Positions 1 to 6,579 of a stretch of 17,374 nt of DNA are shown here, piece after piece. The notes under the pieces are model-generated. The model did no database searches. It was not told the DNA's origin and was given only the letters and a program-made list of their open reading frames with translations. The position numbers were made by a program, and so were the translations under genes. This DNA is from JADLHS01 sp964539515. GTDB taxonomy: Bacteria; Verrucomicrobiota; Verrucomicrobiia; Limisphaerales; JADLHS01. Position 1 is the first letter of the stretch, and every line of letters begins with the position of its first letter. The DNA is taken from contig CAZIJO010000124.1 in the NCBI GenBank assembly GCA_964539515.1, positions 1 to 17,374 on the forward strand, read 5' to 3'.

Positions 1-179
1 CTTGTTCATGCGAATGAATTACCAAAGGCAAATCAGATTGCCCAGCAAAATACGAAGGTGACAAATCCGACCCGACGGCAGCCCAGCAAACGCGGACGAT
101 GGCGGCGGTTACCCGCGCCCTTCCGGGCCGGCGCCAGATCCGGATTGCAGGACCGAGTCGTCGCCCATAGCCTGCGGCC
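1..179. other. Leading region with no supported gene
   Basis: I see no convincing gene in the first 179 bases. Open frames crossing this stretch on either strand run on into the deacetylase gene and read as low-complexity, Arg-rich sequence typical of non-coding frames. No promoter or ribosome binding site stands out before the ATG at 180. The start of the deacetylase transcript may lie here or further upstream, outside the window. Confidence 0.5.
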
Positions 180-1142
180 ATGCAACTCAAATACCGATTG
201 CTGCTGGTTGCGCTGCCACTGCTCCTTGGTTGCATCGGCACGCCCGCGGCGGAGAGCCTCACCCTCGCGGAGCGGCTCGGCTACAAATCCACGGACAAGC
301 TTCTCATCGTCAACGGCGACGACGCCGGCATGTGCCACTCCGCCAATCTCGCCACCATCGAGTCACTGGAAAAGGGGCAGATGCGCTCCGCGACGATCAT
401 GGTCCCGTGCCCGTGGTTTCCGGAAATCGCCGCCTATGCCAAAGCGCATCCGGAGCAGGATTTCGGCATCCATCTTTGTCATACGTCGGAATGGACAAAG
501 TATCGCTGGGGGCCCGTGTCACCCCGGGACCAGGTGCCGGGCTTGGTCGATCCTCAGGGGTATCTCTGGCCGGCGATTACGGATGTCTATGCTCACGCCA
601 CGCCGGAGCAGGCCTTGGTGGAAGGCCGGGCTCAGATCAAACGGGCGCTGGCGGCGGGCGTCGATGTTACGCACCTCGATTCGCACATGGGCACGCTGCA
701 ATATCATCCCGAGTACATGAAATCATATCTGCAGCTGGCGGTGGAGTTTGATCTGCCGGTGCGGATGGCTTCGCAGGAAACCCTCGCCCGCATGGGTCAT
801 CCGGAAATCCGGGGCCAATTTGCCGCGCAAGGTATTGTCTCGCCGGACTACTTTGTCTTTGACGAATTAAAGAACGAGAAGAACGGCGTGAAGGATTTCT
901 GGCTGGCTGTGGTAAAGAATTTGAAGCCGGGCGTGACGGAGCTTTACATCCACGCGGGACTGCCGAATGACGAATTGAAAGCCATAACCGGTTCGTGGTC
1001 CACGCGCGCCCAGGAATTCGAGGTCTTTACCCACAGCCGGGAGATGCAGCAACTCCTGGCCAGCGAAAAAATCATTCTGATCGGTTACCGGCCGCTGCGC
1101 GAACTGCAGCAAAAACAGCGGGCCGCGGCCAAAGGACGTTGA
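180..1142 (+). CDS. ChbG/YdjC-family carbohydrate deacetylase, probable lipoprotein
   Basis: A 320-residue protein of the YdjC/ChbG/HpnK family, metal-dependent deacetylases that remove N-acetyl groups from sugars such as diacetylchitobiose. The metal and catalytic motifs are visible: NGDDAG (residues 45-50, Asp47 and Asp48), GIHL with His98, and THLDSH (164-169, His165 and His169), followed further on by YIHAG. Unlike cytoplasmic ChbG, it begins with a hydrophobic signal and a lipobox LLGC (15-18), so Cys18 is predicted to be lipidated and the enzyme to act in the periplasm or on a membrane surface. ATG 180 is chosen because the signal peptide begins right there. No other glycan-utilisation gene lies nearby, so the substrate cannot be named. 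The family call is firm; the exact sugar and the lipidation are inference. Confidence 0.85.
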   Translation: MQLKYRLLLVALPLLLGCIGTPAAESLTLAERLGYKSTDKLLIVNGDDAGMCHSANLATIESLEKGQMRSATIMVPCPWFPEIAAYAKAHPEQDFGIHLCHTSEWTKYRWGPVSPRDQVPGLVDPQGYLWPAITDVYAHATPEQALVEGRAQIKRALAAGVDVTHLDSHMGTLQYHPEYMKSYLQLAVEFDLPVRMASQETLARMGHPEIRGQFAAQGIVSPDYFVFDELKNEKNGVKDFWLAVVKNLKPGVTELYIHAGLPNDELKAITGSWSTRAQEFEVFTHSREMQQLLASEKIILIGYRPLRELQQKQRAAAKGR

Positions 1143-1368
1143 TCGCCCGGAGCGTTGACGCCGCTTGCAACCTTGGCGGGAGCGAGGCGACCGTTTTCCT
1201 CCCCGCAAGCGCCCCGCTTGGCAATGGTCAACCCCCGTCCACCCTTCCCCGCTCCTCGAAAGCAGCCCCGGCTCTCAGGTTAACCGATTACAAATTGCTC
1301 CGACATGACAGGAATTTGTTCCGGCGAGGACCGGGGGATGTGCTGCATTACCTGCGAATTACGGTGAG
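1143..1368. other. Intergenic region without a clear gene
   Basis: About 300 bases separate the deacetylase from the outer-membrane protein gene; the last part holds a promoter listed separately. The rest has no supported coding sequence. A 7-bp inverted repeat (CGCTTGC at 1162-1168, GCAAGCG at 1205-1211) is separated by 36 bases and lacks a T-run, so it is too weak to call a terminator. Confidence 0.4.
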
Positions 1369-1397
1369 TTGACAATTGTTGCCGAAAGCCCTATCGA
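1369..1397 (+). promoter_or_regulatory. Sigma70-like promoter for the outer-membrane protein gene
   Basis: A perfect -35 hexamer TTGACA (1369-1374) is followed by a 17-base spacer and a -10-like TATCGA (1392-1397). Transcription would begin near 1404, leaving a leader of about 40 bases before the ATG at 1443. The 17-base spacing and correct position relative to the gene make this the best promoter match in the window, though it is a pattern match only. Confidence 0.6.
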
Positions 1398-1442
1398 ATG
1401 TTGCGAACCAAGCAACCTTGTTATCAAAAAGACAAACTAACT

Positions 1443-2117
1443 ATGAAAACAATATCCCAATCCGTCATACGTAAGGCCCTTTGGACCTTGGCATTTCTGC
1501 CGCTGCTGTCGGCGCAAGCTGAGAAAAACAAATTTTATGTGGAAGGCGATATCGGTGGCGCCGTCACGATGGATACGGAGCTCAAGGAATTCTTCGGGCC
1601 AGTCCTACCCAACAGCGAGATCACTTTCGATCCCGGCCTCCGGCTCGGCCTGCGGGGTGGTTACGGGGTGACTGACTGGTTCGACGCCGAAGTTGAAACG
1701 GGCTTCGTGGCCAATGCGATTGATTCCGCCACCGGGGCCACGGAAACAGACGCGTCGCTGACAAATATCCCTCTCCTCCTCAACGCCCGGTTTCACTGCC
1801 CGGCCCTCCATCGGTTCAGCCCTTACTTCGGGGGTGGGTTGGGATTTTCGACGACCGTGCTTTCCGGAGACGACTTGGTGATTGGCGGCACCGGCATGGA
1901 TGGAAGCACCGCAGGAGTGGTCTTCGCCTATCAGGCCTTTGCCGGAGTACGTTTTGCGATCAATGAACGCATGGGGCTGAGCGTGGAATACCACTACTTT
2001 GCCACCACCTCCGCCGAGATGAGCGCCGATGTCACCGTCGGCACGTTTTCCGATGATGTGCGAATCGGCGGGACGGCCACGCATGCCGCCACCATTGCCT
2101 TCGATTACCGTTTCTAA
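1443..2117 (+). CDS. Outer-membrane beta-barrel protein (OmpA/OmpX-like porin fold)
   Basis: A 224-residue exported protein. It has a signal peptide (positively charged start, hydrophobic stretch around residues 11-23, cleavage likely after AQA at 24-26). The mature part alternates polar and hydrophobic residues with Gly-rich strands and turns, and ends in FDYRF, with the terminal Phe typical of proteins inserted by the BAM complex. These features suit an 8-stranded outer-membrane beta-barrel of the broad OmpA N-terminal/OMP_b-brl type. A longer frame opens at 1398, but ATG 1443 begins exactly at the signal peptide and leaves room for the leader of the promoter at 1369-1397. No strong Shine-Dalgarno site is seen. 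The gene appears to be monocistronic. Specific function (structural, adhesion, small-solute pore) cannot be told from sequence. Confidence 0.8.
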   Translation: MKTISQSVIRKALWTLAFLPLLSAQAEKNKFYVEGDIGGAVTMDTELKEFFGPVLPNSEITFDPGLRLGLRGGYGVTDWFDAEVETGFVANAIDSATGATETDASLTNIPLLLNARFHCPALHRFSPYFGGGLGFSTTVLSGDDLVIGGTGMDGSTAGVVFAYQAFAGVRFAINERMGLSVEYHYFATTSAEMSADVTVGTFSDDVRIGGTATHAATIAFDYRF

Positions 2118-2167
2118 ATCTGCTCATCGCTCGACAAGGGAGGGCTGCCCCGACTAGATTGAGCGGG

Positions 2168-2956
2168 ATGTTGTCATCGAACAAGCCGCTGATTATCGCC
2201 GGCAAAACATTCCGCTCACGCCTGATTCTCGGCACGGGCAAGTTCGCGTCGCCGGAAATCATGCGGGCGGCACTGGTCGCCAGCGGCACCAAGCTGGTAA
2301 CGGTTGCGTTGCGCCGCGCCGACCTGAGCGGGAGGAAGGATCCATTCGCCAACATTCTCGAATTCATTGACCCGTCCCAATACCTGCTCTTGCCGAATAC
2401 CAGTGGTGCAATGAACGCCGAGGAAGCCGTGCGACTGGCGCGGCTCGCCGTCGCAGCCGGGTTGCCCAACTGGGTGAAGCTTGAGATTCATCCCGACCCG
2501 CGCTACTTGCTTCCCGATCCCGTGGAGACGTTCAAAGCTGCAGAGATGCTGGTGAAAGAGGGTTTCGTCGTGCTGCCCTATATCAATGCCGACCCCGTGC
2601 TTGCGAAACGGTTGCAGGAAATCGGCGCCGCCACCGTGATGCCGCTGGGCTCGCCGATCGGCTCGAATCGCGGCCTCCAAACCCGTGATCAAATCCGCAT
2701 CATCATTGAACAAGCCACGGTGCCGGTCGTCGTCGATGCGGGTCTTGGCGCCCCGAGCCACGCCGCCGAAGCCATGGAGCTTGGCGCCGACGCGGTCCTG
2801 GTAAACACGGCTATAGCCGTGGCCCAAGATCCAAATCGCATGGCAGAGGCCTTCAAGCTGGCGGTGGAGGCGGGGCGGACGGCCTATGAATCCGGAATGG
2901 CGGCCCAGACGGAAACGGCCAGTGCGACCAGCCCGCTCACGGGATTTCTGGATTGA
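2168..2956 (+). CDS. thiG: Thiazole synthase ThiG
   Basis: A 262-residue (beta/alpha)8-barrel enzyme that builds the thiazole phosphate half of thiamine from 1-deoxy-D-xylulose 5-phosphate, dehydroglycine and the ThiS thiocarboxylate. Family hallmarks are present: RLILGTGKF near residue 18, LLPNTSGAMNAEEAVR (75-90), the Schiff-base lysine in VKLEI (Lys104), LLPDPVET (114-121), GSPIGSNRGL, VVVDAGLGAPSHAAEAMELG and GADAVLVNTAIA. An in-frame TTG at 2159 could add three residues; ATG 2168 matches the usual start better. Length is normal for the family. ThiS, ThiF and ThiH/ThiO are not in this window. The gap to the outer-membrane protein gene is only 50 bases and shows no TPP riboswitch consensus. 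Confidence 0.95.
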   Translation: MLSSNKPLIIAGKTFRSRLILGTGKFASPEIMRAALVASGTKLVTVALRRADLSGRKDPFANILEFIDPSQYLLLPNTSGAMNAEEAVRLARLAVAAGLPNWVKLEIHPDPRYLLPDPVETFKAAEMLVKEGFVVLPYINADPVLAKRLQEIGAATVMPLGSPIGSNRGLQTRDQIRIIIEQATVPVVVDAGLGAPSHAAEAMELGADAVLVNTAIAVAQDPNRMAEAFKLAVEAGRTAYESGMAAQTETASATSPLTGFLD

Positions 2957-3072
2957 AACATGAATCAACCCCTGAACACCAATTCTTGGCGCCGGAACTT
3001 CCGGTTTCGATATCCGTCAAACCGGAACTTTCGCAACCAGATTGCCGCCGCCTTCCCCAATTCTCGAATATC

Positions 3073-4089
3073 ATGAAGTCCAATACCCTGTCCCCTGCCC
3101 GCGTGCGGCAGATACTCGCCGCCACTCGCAAGATCCGGATTCTCGTGCTGGGAGATGTGATGCTCGACCAGTTCATCTGGGGCAGCGTGGCCCGGATTTC
3201 GCCGGAAGCCCCCGTGCCCGTGGTGGATTTTCAGCGCGAAAGTTTCATGCCGGGTGGGGCGGCGAACGTGGCGCGCAATCTCGCGGCGTTTGAAGTTCCG
3301 ACCGAACTCTTCGGCATCATCGGCCAGGACGATGCCGCGACAAAACTGAAATCGTTGCTGAAGACGCAACGCGTCGGCTGCCGCTCGCTCGTCGCCAGTT
3401 CCGCCCGCGCCACCACGCTCAAGACGCGAATTGTTGCGCACCAGCAGCAGGTGGTGCGCATTGACCGGGAGACGCGCAGCCATCTCAATGGCCGGCTGAC
3501 CCAGCGGCTCGTTGCCGCGCTGAGCGCCCAACTCGATCGCGCCGATGCGGTCATTGTGGGCGACTACGGCAAAGGAGTGGTGACCCAGGCGTTGCTCAAC
3601 GAAGTAAAACCGCTGTGCCGGGACCGGGGCATCTGGTTGAGCCTTGACCCCAAACCCGTCCACAACTTGAATCTGGCCAGCCTTTCCCTCATCACGCCGA
3701 ACCGCAAAGAAGCGTTTGAACTGGCGAAGCTCTCGGACGATACGCGGAACGCAAATCCGCTGGCGGACAAAAACCTGATGCGGGTGGCCGGGCGGTTGTT
3801 GAATGAACTGCGCCCGGCCGTCCTTCTGATCACGCTGGGCGAACTTGGCATGCTGCTCTGCCAACGCGGGCAGCCGCCGTTTCACATTCCCACGGTGGCG
3901 CAGGAAGTGTTCGATGTTTCCGGCGCCGGCGACACGGTTATCAGCACGTTTACGCTGGCGATTGCCGCGGGCGCTTCGCCAGTCGAGGCTGCCATATTTT
4001 CCAATCACGCGGCGGGCATTGTCGTGGGCAAGGTCGGCACCGCCACCACCACGGCTGAAGAACTGCTCCGAAGTTTCAGCAAACGATGA
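3073..4089 (+). CDS. hldA: D-glycero-beta-D-manno-heptose-7-phosphate kinase (HldA/RfaE1)
   Basis: A 338-residue PfkB-family sugar kinase that phosphorylates D-manno-heptose 7-phosphate at O1 on the route to ADP-heptose for the LPS inner core. It shows the RfaE domain I signatures: LGDVMLDQFIWGSVARISPE (26-45), the GGAANVARN substrate motif (61-69), VGDYGKGV, LDPKP, LITPNRKEA and the PfkB signature DVSGAGDT with catalytic Asp287. The C-terminal nucleotidyltransferase domain of bifunctional HldE is absent, so a separate HldC/RfaE2 is expected elsewhere. An in-frame TTG at 2953 would add 40 low-conservation residues and overlap thiG; ATG 3073 lies just before the conserved fold and is preferred. 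The 3' end overlaps panB by ATGA, implying translational coupling. Confidence 0.9.
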   Translation: MKSNTLSPARVRQILAATRKIRILVLGDVMLDQFIWGSVARISPEAPVPVVDFQRESFMPGGAANVARNLAAFEVPTELFGIIGQDDAATKLKSLLKTQRVGCRSLVASSARATTLKTRIVAHQQQVVRIDRETRSHLNGRLTQRLVAALSAQLDRADAVIVGDYGKGVVTQALLNEVKPLCRDRGIWLSLDPKPVHNLNLASLSLITPNRKEAFELAKLSDDTRNANPLADKNLMRVAGRLLNELRPAVLLITLGELGMLLCQRGQPPFHIPTVAQEVFDVSGAGDTVISTFTLAIAAGASPVEAAIFSNHAAGIVVGKVGTATTTAEELLRSFSKR

Positions 4090-4847
4090 GCCCGAAAGCC
4101 ACCCCGGCATCGATCGCGGCCATGAAACGGCGGGGCGAACCGATCGCCGCCCTGACCGCCTACGACTATCCCATGGCCAAGCTGCTGGATGAATGCGGGG
4201 TGCCGTTGTTGCTGGTGGGAGATTCGCTGGGCATGGTCGTGCTCGGCTACCCCAATACAACGCTGGTCTCGATGGCCGAGATGGAGCATCACACCCGCGC
4301 CACTGCCCGGGCAAAAGTCAACGCCCTGCTCGGCACCGACTTGCCCTTCCGCGCTTACGAGACGCCCGAGCAGGCCGTTACCAATGCGCAACGCCTGGTG
4401 GCAGCCGGCGCGGAATATGTCAAAGCCGAGGGGGGCCGCGAGATACTTCCACAGATTCGCGCCATCATCGCAGCCGGCATTCCGTTCATGGGTCACCTCG
4501 GCATGTTGCCACAGCACATCCTGGAAGAGGGTGGCAAGTATCGCATCAAGGGCCGGGATGACGCGAGCCATGCGAAGTTGCTGGATGACGCGGCGGCCCT
4601 GGCTGAGGTGGGCGCCTTCGCCGTGGTCCTGGAACTGGTCAATCCGCCCGTGGCCAAGGAAATCACCGCCCGCTTTCCGTTTGCCACCATCGGCATTGGC
4701 TCCGGGCCGGATTGCGATGGGCAGATTCTGGTGACCCAGGACTTGATCGGCACGTTTCCGTGGTTTACCCCCAGGTTCGTTAAGCCGAAACTCAACGCGG
4801 CCGAGCAAATGCAAACGGCGATTCGGGCCTGGCAGCAGGAACTCTAG
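4086..4847 (+). CDS. panB: 3-methyl-2-oxobutanoate hydroxymethyltransferase PanB
   Basis: A 253-residue cytoplasmic enzyme that transfers a hydroxymethyl group from 5,10-methylene-THF to alpha-ketoisovalerate to give ketopantoate, the first committed step to pantothenate and CoA. Conserved features: TAYDYPMAKLLDE (24-36), VGDSLGMVVLGY (44-55, Mg ligand region Asp46), Asp85 in TDLPFRAY, Lys113 and Glu115 in YVKAEGG, MGHLGMLPQ (135-143), the catalytic Glu183 in VLELV, and IGIGSGPDCDGQILV (202-216). The usual His after QILV is Gln218 here, a mild deviation. It overlaps the heptose kinase by 4 bases, so the two are probably co-translated, although they serve different pathways. PanC and PanD are not in the window. 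Confidence 0.95.
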   Translation: MSPKATPASIAAMKRRGEPIAALTAYDYPMAKLLDECGVPLLLVGDSLGMVVLGYPNTTLVSMAEMEHHTRATARAKVNALLGTDLPFRAYETPEQAVTNAQRLVAAGAEYVKAEGGREILPQIRAIIAAGIPFMGHLGMLPQHILEEGGKYRIKGRDDASHAKLLDDAAALAEVGAFAVVLELVNPPVAKEITARFPFATIGIGSGPDCDGQILVTQDLIGTFPWFTPRFVKPKLNAAEQMQTAIRAWQQEL

Positions 4848-4862
4848 CCAACCGATAATGAG

Positions 4863-4890
4863 AACGGGGTGACCGAATGGTCTCCCCGTT
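4863..4890. terminator. Bidirectional hairpin terminator between convergent genes
   Basis: AACGGGG (4863-4869) pairs with CCCCGTT (4884-4890), and inside it GACC (4871-4874) pairs with GGTC (4879-4882) around a GAAT loop, with one T-T mismatch between the two stems. It sits 15 bases after the panB stop and 20 bases before the end of the convergent membrane-protein gene. There is no long T-run on either side, so termination is probable from position and stem strength rather than a canonical intrinsic signature. Confidence 0.6.
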
Positions 4891-4910
4891 TGCCTCGGAC
4901 CCCGCCTGAT

Positions 4911-5312
4911 TCAACGGCCAGGGGTCACCGCCATCCCAACCGGCAGGATGGGCGGGGCGGGACGCTGGGCCAACGCCCGCTTCCGCATTTTCGTAAAGAC
5001 GTAGAGATTGAAGAAGTGCATCCCCCCAAGCACCAGCAACACCAGGCCCACCTTTGTGCTCAAGGTTTCCACGGCCTCCTGGGCGCTGACCGCGGCCACC
5101 CCGTATTTCAACGCCAGGGTCACATAGCCAATGTTGATGAGGTAAAAACCGACCACCAGCAGATGATTGACCGAATCCGCCAGCTTTTCGTTGCCGAGGA
5201 AGCTGTCGACGAGAAAAATCCGCCCGCTTTTGTGGAGTGTCCGCGCCACCCACACGGTGAGCGCAACGCTGATGGCGAGATAGGCGATGTAGGTGGTGAT
5301 GACCCAGTTCAT
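4911..5312 (-). CDS. Small integral membrane protein of unknown function
   Basis: A 133-residue protein with three predicted membrane helices at about residues 4-24, 49-70 and 85-107, the last rich in Leu, Val and Gly and followed by the basic KMRKR (108-112), which would lie in the cytoplasm by the positive-inside rule. A Pro-rich tail ends the protein. The segments around residues 49-64 and 93-107 look conserved rather than random, and I have an impression of similar uncharacterised membrane proteins in other bacteria, but I cannot assign a function. A good ribosome binding site (AAGGAA on the minus strand, plus-strand 5317-5322) supports ATG 5312. Upstream lies a notable palindrome and direct repeat (5351-5381), suggesting the gene is regulated. 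Confidence 0.75.
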   Translation of the reverse strand: MNWVITTYIAYLAISVALTVWVARTLHKSGRIFLVDSFLGNEKLADSVNHLLVVGFYLINIGYVTLALKYGVAAVSAQEAVETLSTKVGLVLLVLGGMHFFNLYVFTKMRKRALAQRPAPPILPVGMAVTPGR

Positions 5313-5350
5313 AGTATTCCTTTCCTTTCTTGTGTTTTTAATCTGTTATT

Positions 5351-5381
5351 TCTGTCCTGACAGACATATCGTAACATATCG
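5351..5381. promoter_or_regulatory. Operator-like palindrome plus direct repeat in the divergent intergenic region
   Basis: A perfect inverted repeat TCTGTC-CT-GACAGA (5351-5364) abuts two copies of ACATATCG (5364-5371 and 5374-5381) spaced by exactly 10 bases, one helical turn. It lies 39 bases upstream of the minus-strand membrane-protein gene and 120 bases upstream of moaC. Such arrangements are common at transcription factor binding sites, but no regulator gene is adjacent and the protein that binds is unknown. Confidence 0.45.
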
Positions 5382-5500
5382 GCTGGATGCGGCAAGGATT
5401 ATTTTGCCGGGCCGGCCCCGGCGGACGGAACCCGCCTCCACCCCGGTGCCGTCCCGAAAAGGGTTTTGTCATTTCGACCGGGAACCACTATTTCAGAGGC

Positions 5501-5953
5501 ATGCCGCAACTTTCGCATGTCAATCGCCGGGGCGAAGCCAGCATGGTGGATGTGTCCGCCAAAGCGGTTCTGCTGCGCACTGCGGTGGCGCGGGGCGAAA
5601 TTCGCCTGGCCCGAAAAACCCTCGCGCTCATCAATGCCCATAAGCTTGCCAAAGGGAATGTGCTGGCGGCGGCGCGCCTCGCCGGCATCCAGGCGGCCAA
5701 GCAGACCGGCACATTAATCCCGCTCTGTCATCCCCTGCCCCTCACGCATTGTGAGGTGAACTTCTCCTTTCCAAAGACCAACGATCGCATCGTCCTGACG
5801 GCGGCCGCGAAAGTCGCGGCCCAGACGGGGGTGGAAATGGAGGCCTTGGTCGCGGTTAGCGTGGCGGCGCTCACGATTTATGACATGTGCAAGGCAGTGG
5901 ACAAGAAGATGCGCATAACCGGCATCCAATTGATCTCAAAAACCAAGCAATGA
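5501..5953 (+). CDS. moaC: Cyclic pyranopterin monophosphate synthase MoaC
   Basis: A 150-residue enzyme of molybdenum cofactor synthesis that converts the MoaA product 3',8-cyclo-7,8-dihydro-GTP into cyclic pyranopterin monophosphate. It matches the family along its length: SHVNRRGEASMVDVSAKA (5-22), KGNVLAAARLAGIQAAK (51-67), IPLCHPLPLTHCEV (73-86), GVEMEALVAVSVAALTIYDM (110-129) and KAVDKKM. The catalytic residues Lys51, His77, Asp128 and Lys131 fall at the E. coli numbering. The frame is open back to 5387, but the upstream part is Pro/Arg-rich and unconserved; ATG 5501 aligns with the family start. A GAGG lies very close upstream. It is followed by the mog-type gene, so a small Moco operon is likely; moaA, moaD and moaE are not in the window. 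Confidence 0.95.
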   Translation: MPQLSHVNRRGEASMVDVSAKAVLLRTAVARGEIRLARKTLALINAHKLAKGNVLAAARLAGIQAAKQTGTLIPLCHPLPLTHCEVNFSFPKTNDRIVLTAAAKVAAQTGVEMEALVAVSVAALTIYDMCKAVDKKMRITGIQLISKTKQ

Positions 5954-5986
5954 GTCGGATTCAACCAGAACATGACTGATAGTTGC

Positions 5987-6019
5987 CTGCGACACCCGCA
6001 CCGCTTGCTGGGTGCGCAG
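5987..6019 (+). other. Stable hairpin in the moaC-mog intergenic region
   Basis: CTGCG (5987-5991) plus CACCC (5993-5997) pair exactly with GGGTG (6010-6014) plus CGCAG (6015-6019), with a single bulged A and a 12-base loop. The hairpin lies 33 bases after the moaC stop and 22 bases before the mog ATG. No T-run follows, so it is not a standard terminator; it may shape expression or RNA processing between the two genes. Confidence 0.5.
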
Positions 6020-6041
6020 GGGTCGAAACCGGATTAACCAG

Positions 6042-6524
6042 ATGCAAATACAAGTTGGACTCATCACCGTTTCGGACCGCGCCGCGCGCGGCCTTTACGA
6101 TGACCTCGGTGGACCTGCGCTCAAGCGGGCAGCTGAAAATTATGGCTGGCGCGTACTCCATGAACTGCTGGTCCCCGACGAGCAATCGGACATCCAGCGA
6201 GCCATTCGAGAGTTGATCGCCAAAGGCTGCCAATTGGTTCTCACCACCGGCGGTACGGGGGTCGCCTTGCGGGATGTGACGCCGGAAGCCGTGCGGCAGA
6301 TCGCGGTGCGCGAACTGCCCGGCTTCGGTGAAATAATGCGCACGGAATCAATGAAGATCACCCCCAATGCCATCCTGTCGCGCAATCTGGCCGTGGTGGT
6401 CGACCGCACGCTGGTGATCTGTTTGCCCGGGAAACCGAGTGGGGCGACTGAATGCCTCAGTTTCGTGGTGAAGGCGATTCCCCATTGCGTCGAAGTCCTG
6501 CAGGAAGTGCCAACCAGTTGTTGA
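6042..6524 (+). CDS. mog: Molybdopterin adenylyltransferase (Mog/MoaB family)
   Basis: A 160-residue protein of the MoaB/Mog family, which activates molybdopterin with ATP to form MPT-AMP before molybdenum insertion by MoeA. Visible motifs: VGLITVSDRAARGLYDDLGG (5-24), TTGGTGVALRDVTPEA (68-83, with the active-site Asp78), LPGFGEIMR (92-100) and LPGKPSGATECL (128-139), which form the MPT-binding pocket. A longer frame opens at 6012 inside a hairpin, but ATG 6042 immediately precedes the conserved fold and is preferred. The gene follows moaC by 88 bases, consistent with a joint Moco role. Proteins of this family are named Mog or MoaB depending on lineage, so the symbol is tentative while the reaction is well supported. 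Confidence 0.9.
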   Translation: MQIQVGLITVSDRAARGLYDDLGGPALKRAAENYGWRVLHELLVPDEQSDIQRAIRELIAKGCQLVLTTGGTGVALRDVTPEAVRQIAVRELPGFGEIMRTESMKITPNAILSRNLAVVVDRTLVICLPGKPSGATECLSFVVKAIPHCVEVLQEVPTSC

Positions 6525-6579
6525 GACGGGGCAAGCCTTGGGCGCAACTTGGAACTTGGCGCGGCCAGCCGACCACCAC

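Noticed and set aside
33..338. A 101-codon minus-strand open frame at the start of the window
   Set aside because: Overlaps the deacetylase signal-peptide region and has no coding character or conserved motif.
1162..1211. Inverted repeat CGCTTGC/GCAAGCG after the deacetylase gene
   Set aside because: Only 7 bp with a 36-base loop and no T-run; likely chance.
2118..2167. Possible TPP riboswitch upstream of thiG
   Set aside because: The gap is only 50 bases and lacks the CTGAGA and related conserved elements of the THI box.
2965..4314. A 449-codon minus-strand open frame across the heptose kinase
   Set aside because: Shadow of hldA and panB; no family features, and both plus-strand genes are unmistakable.
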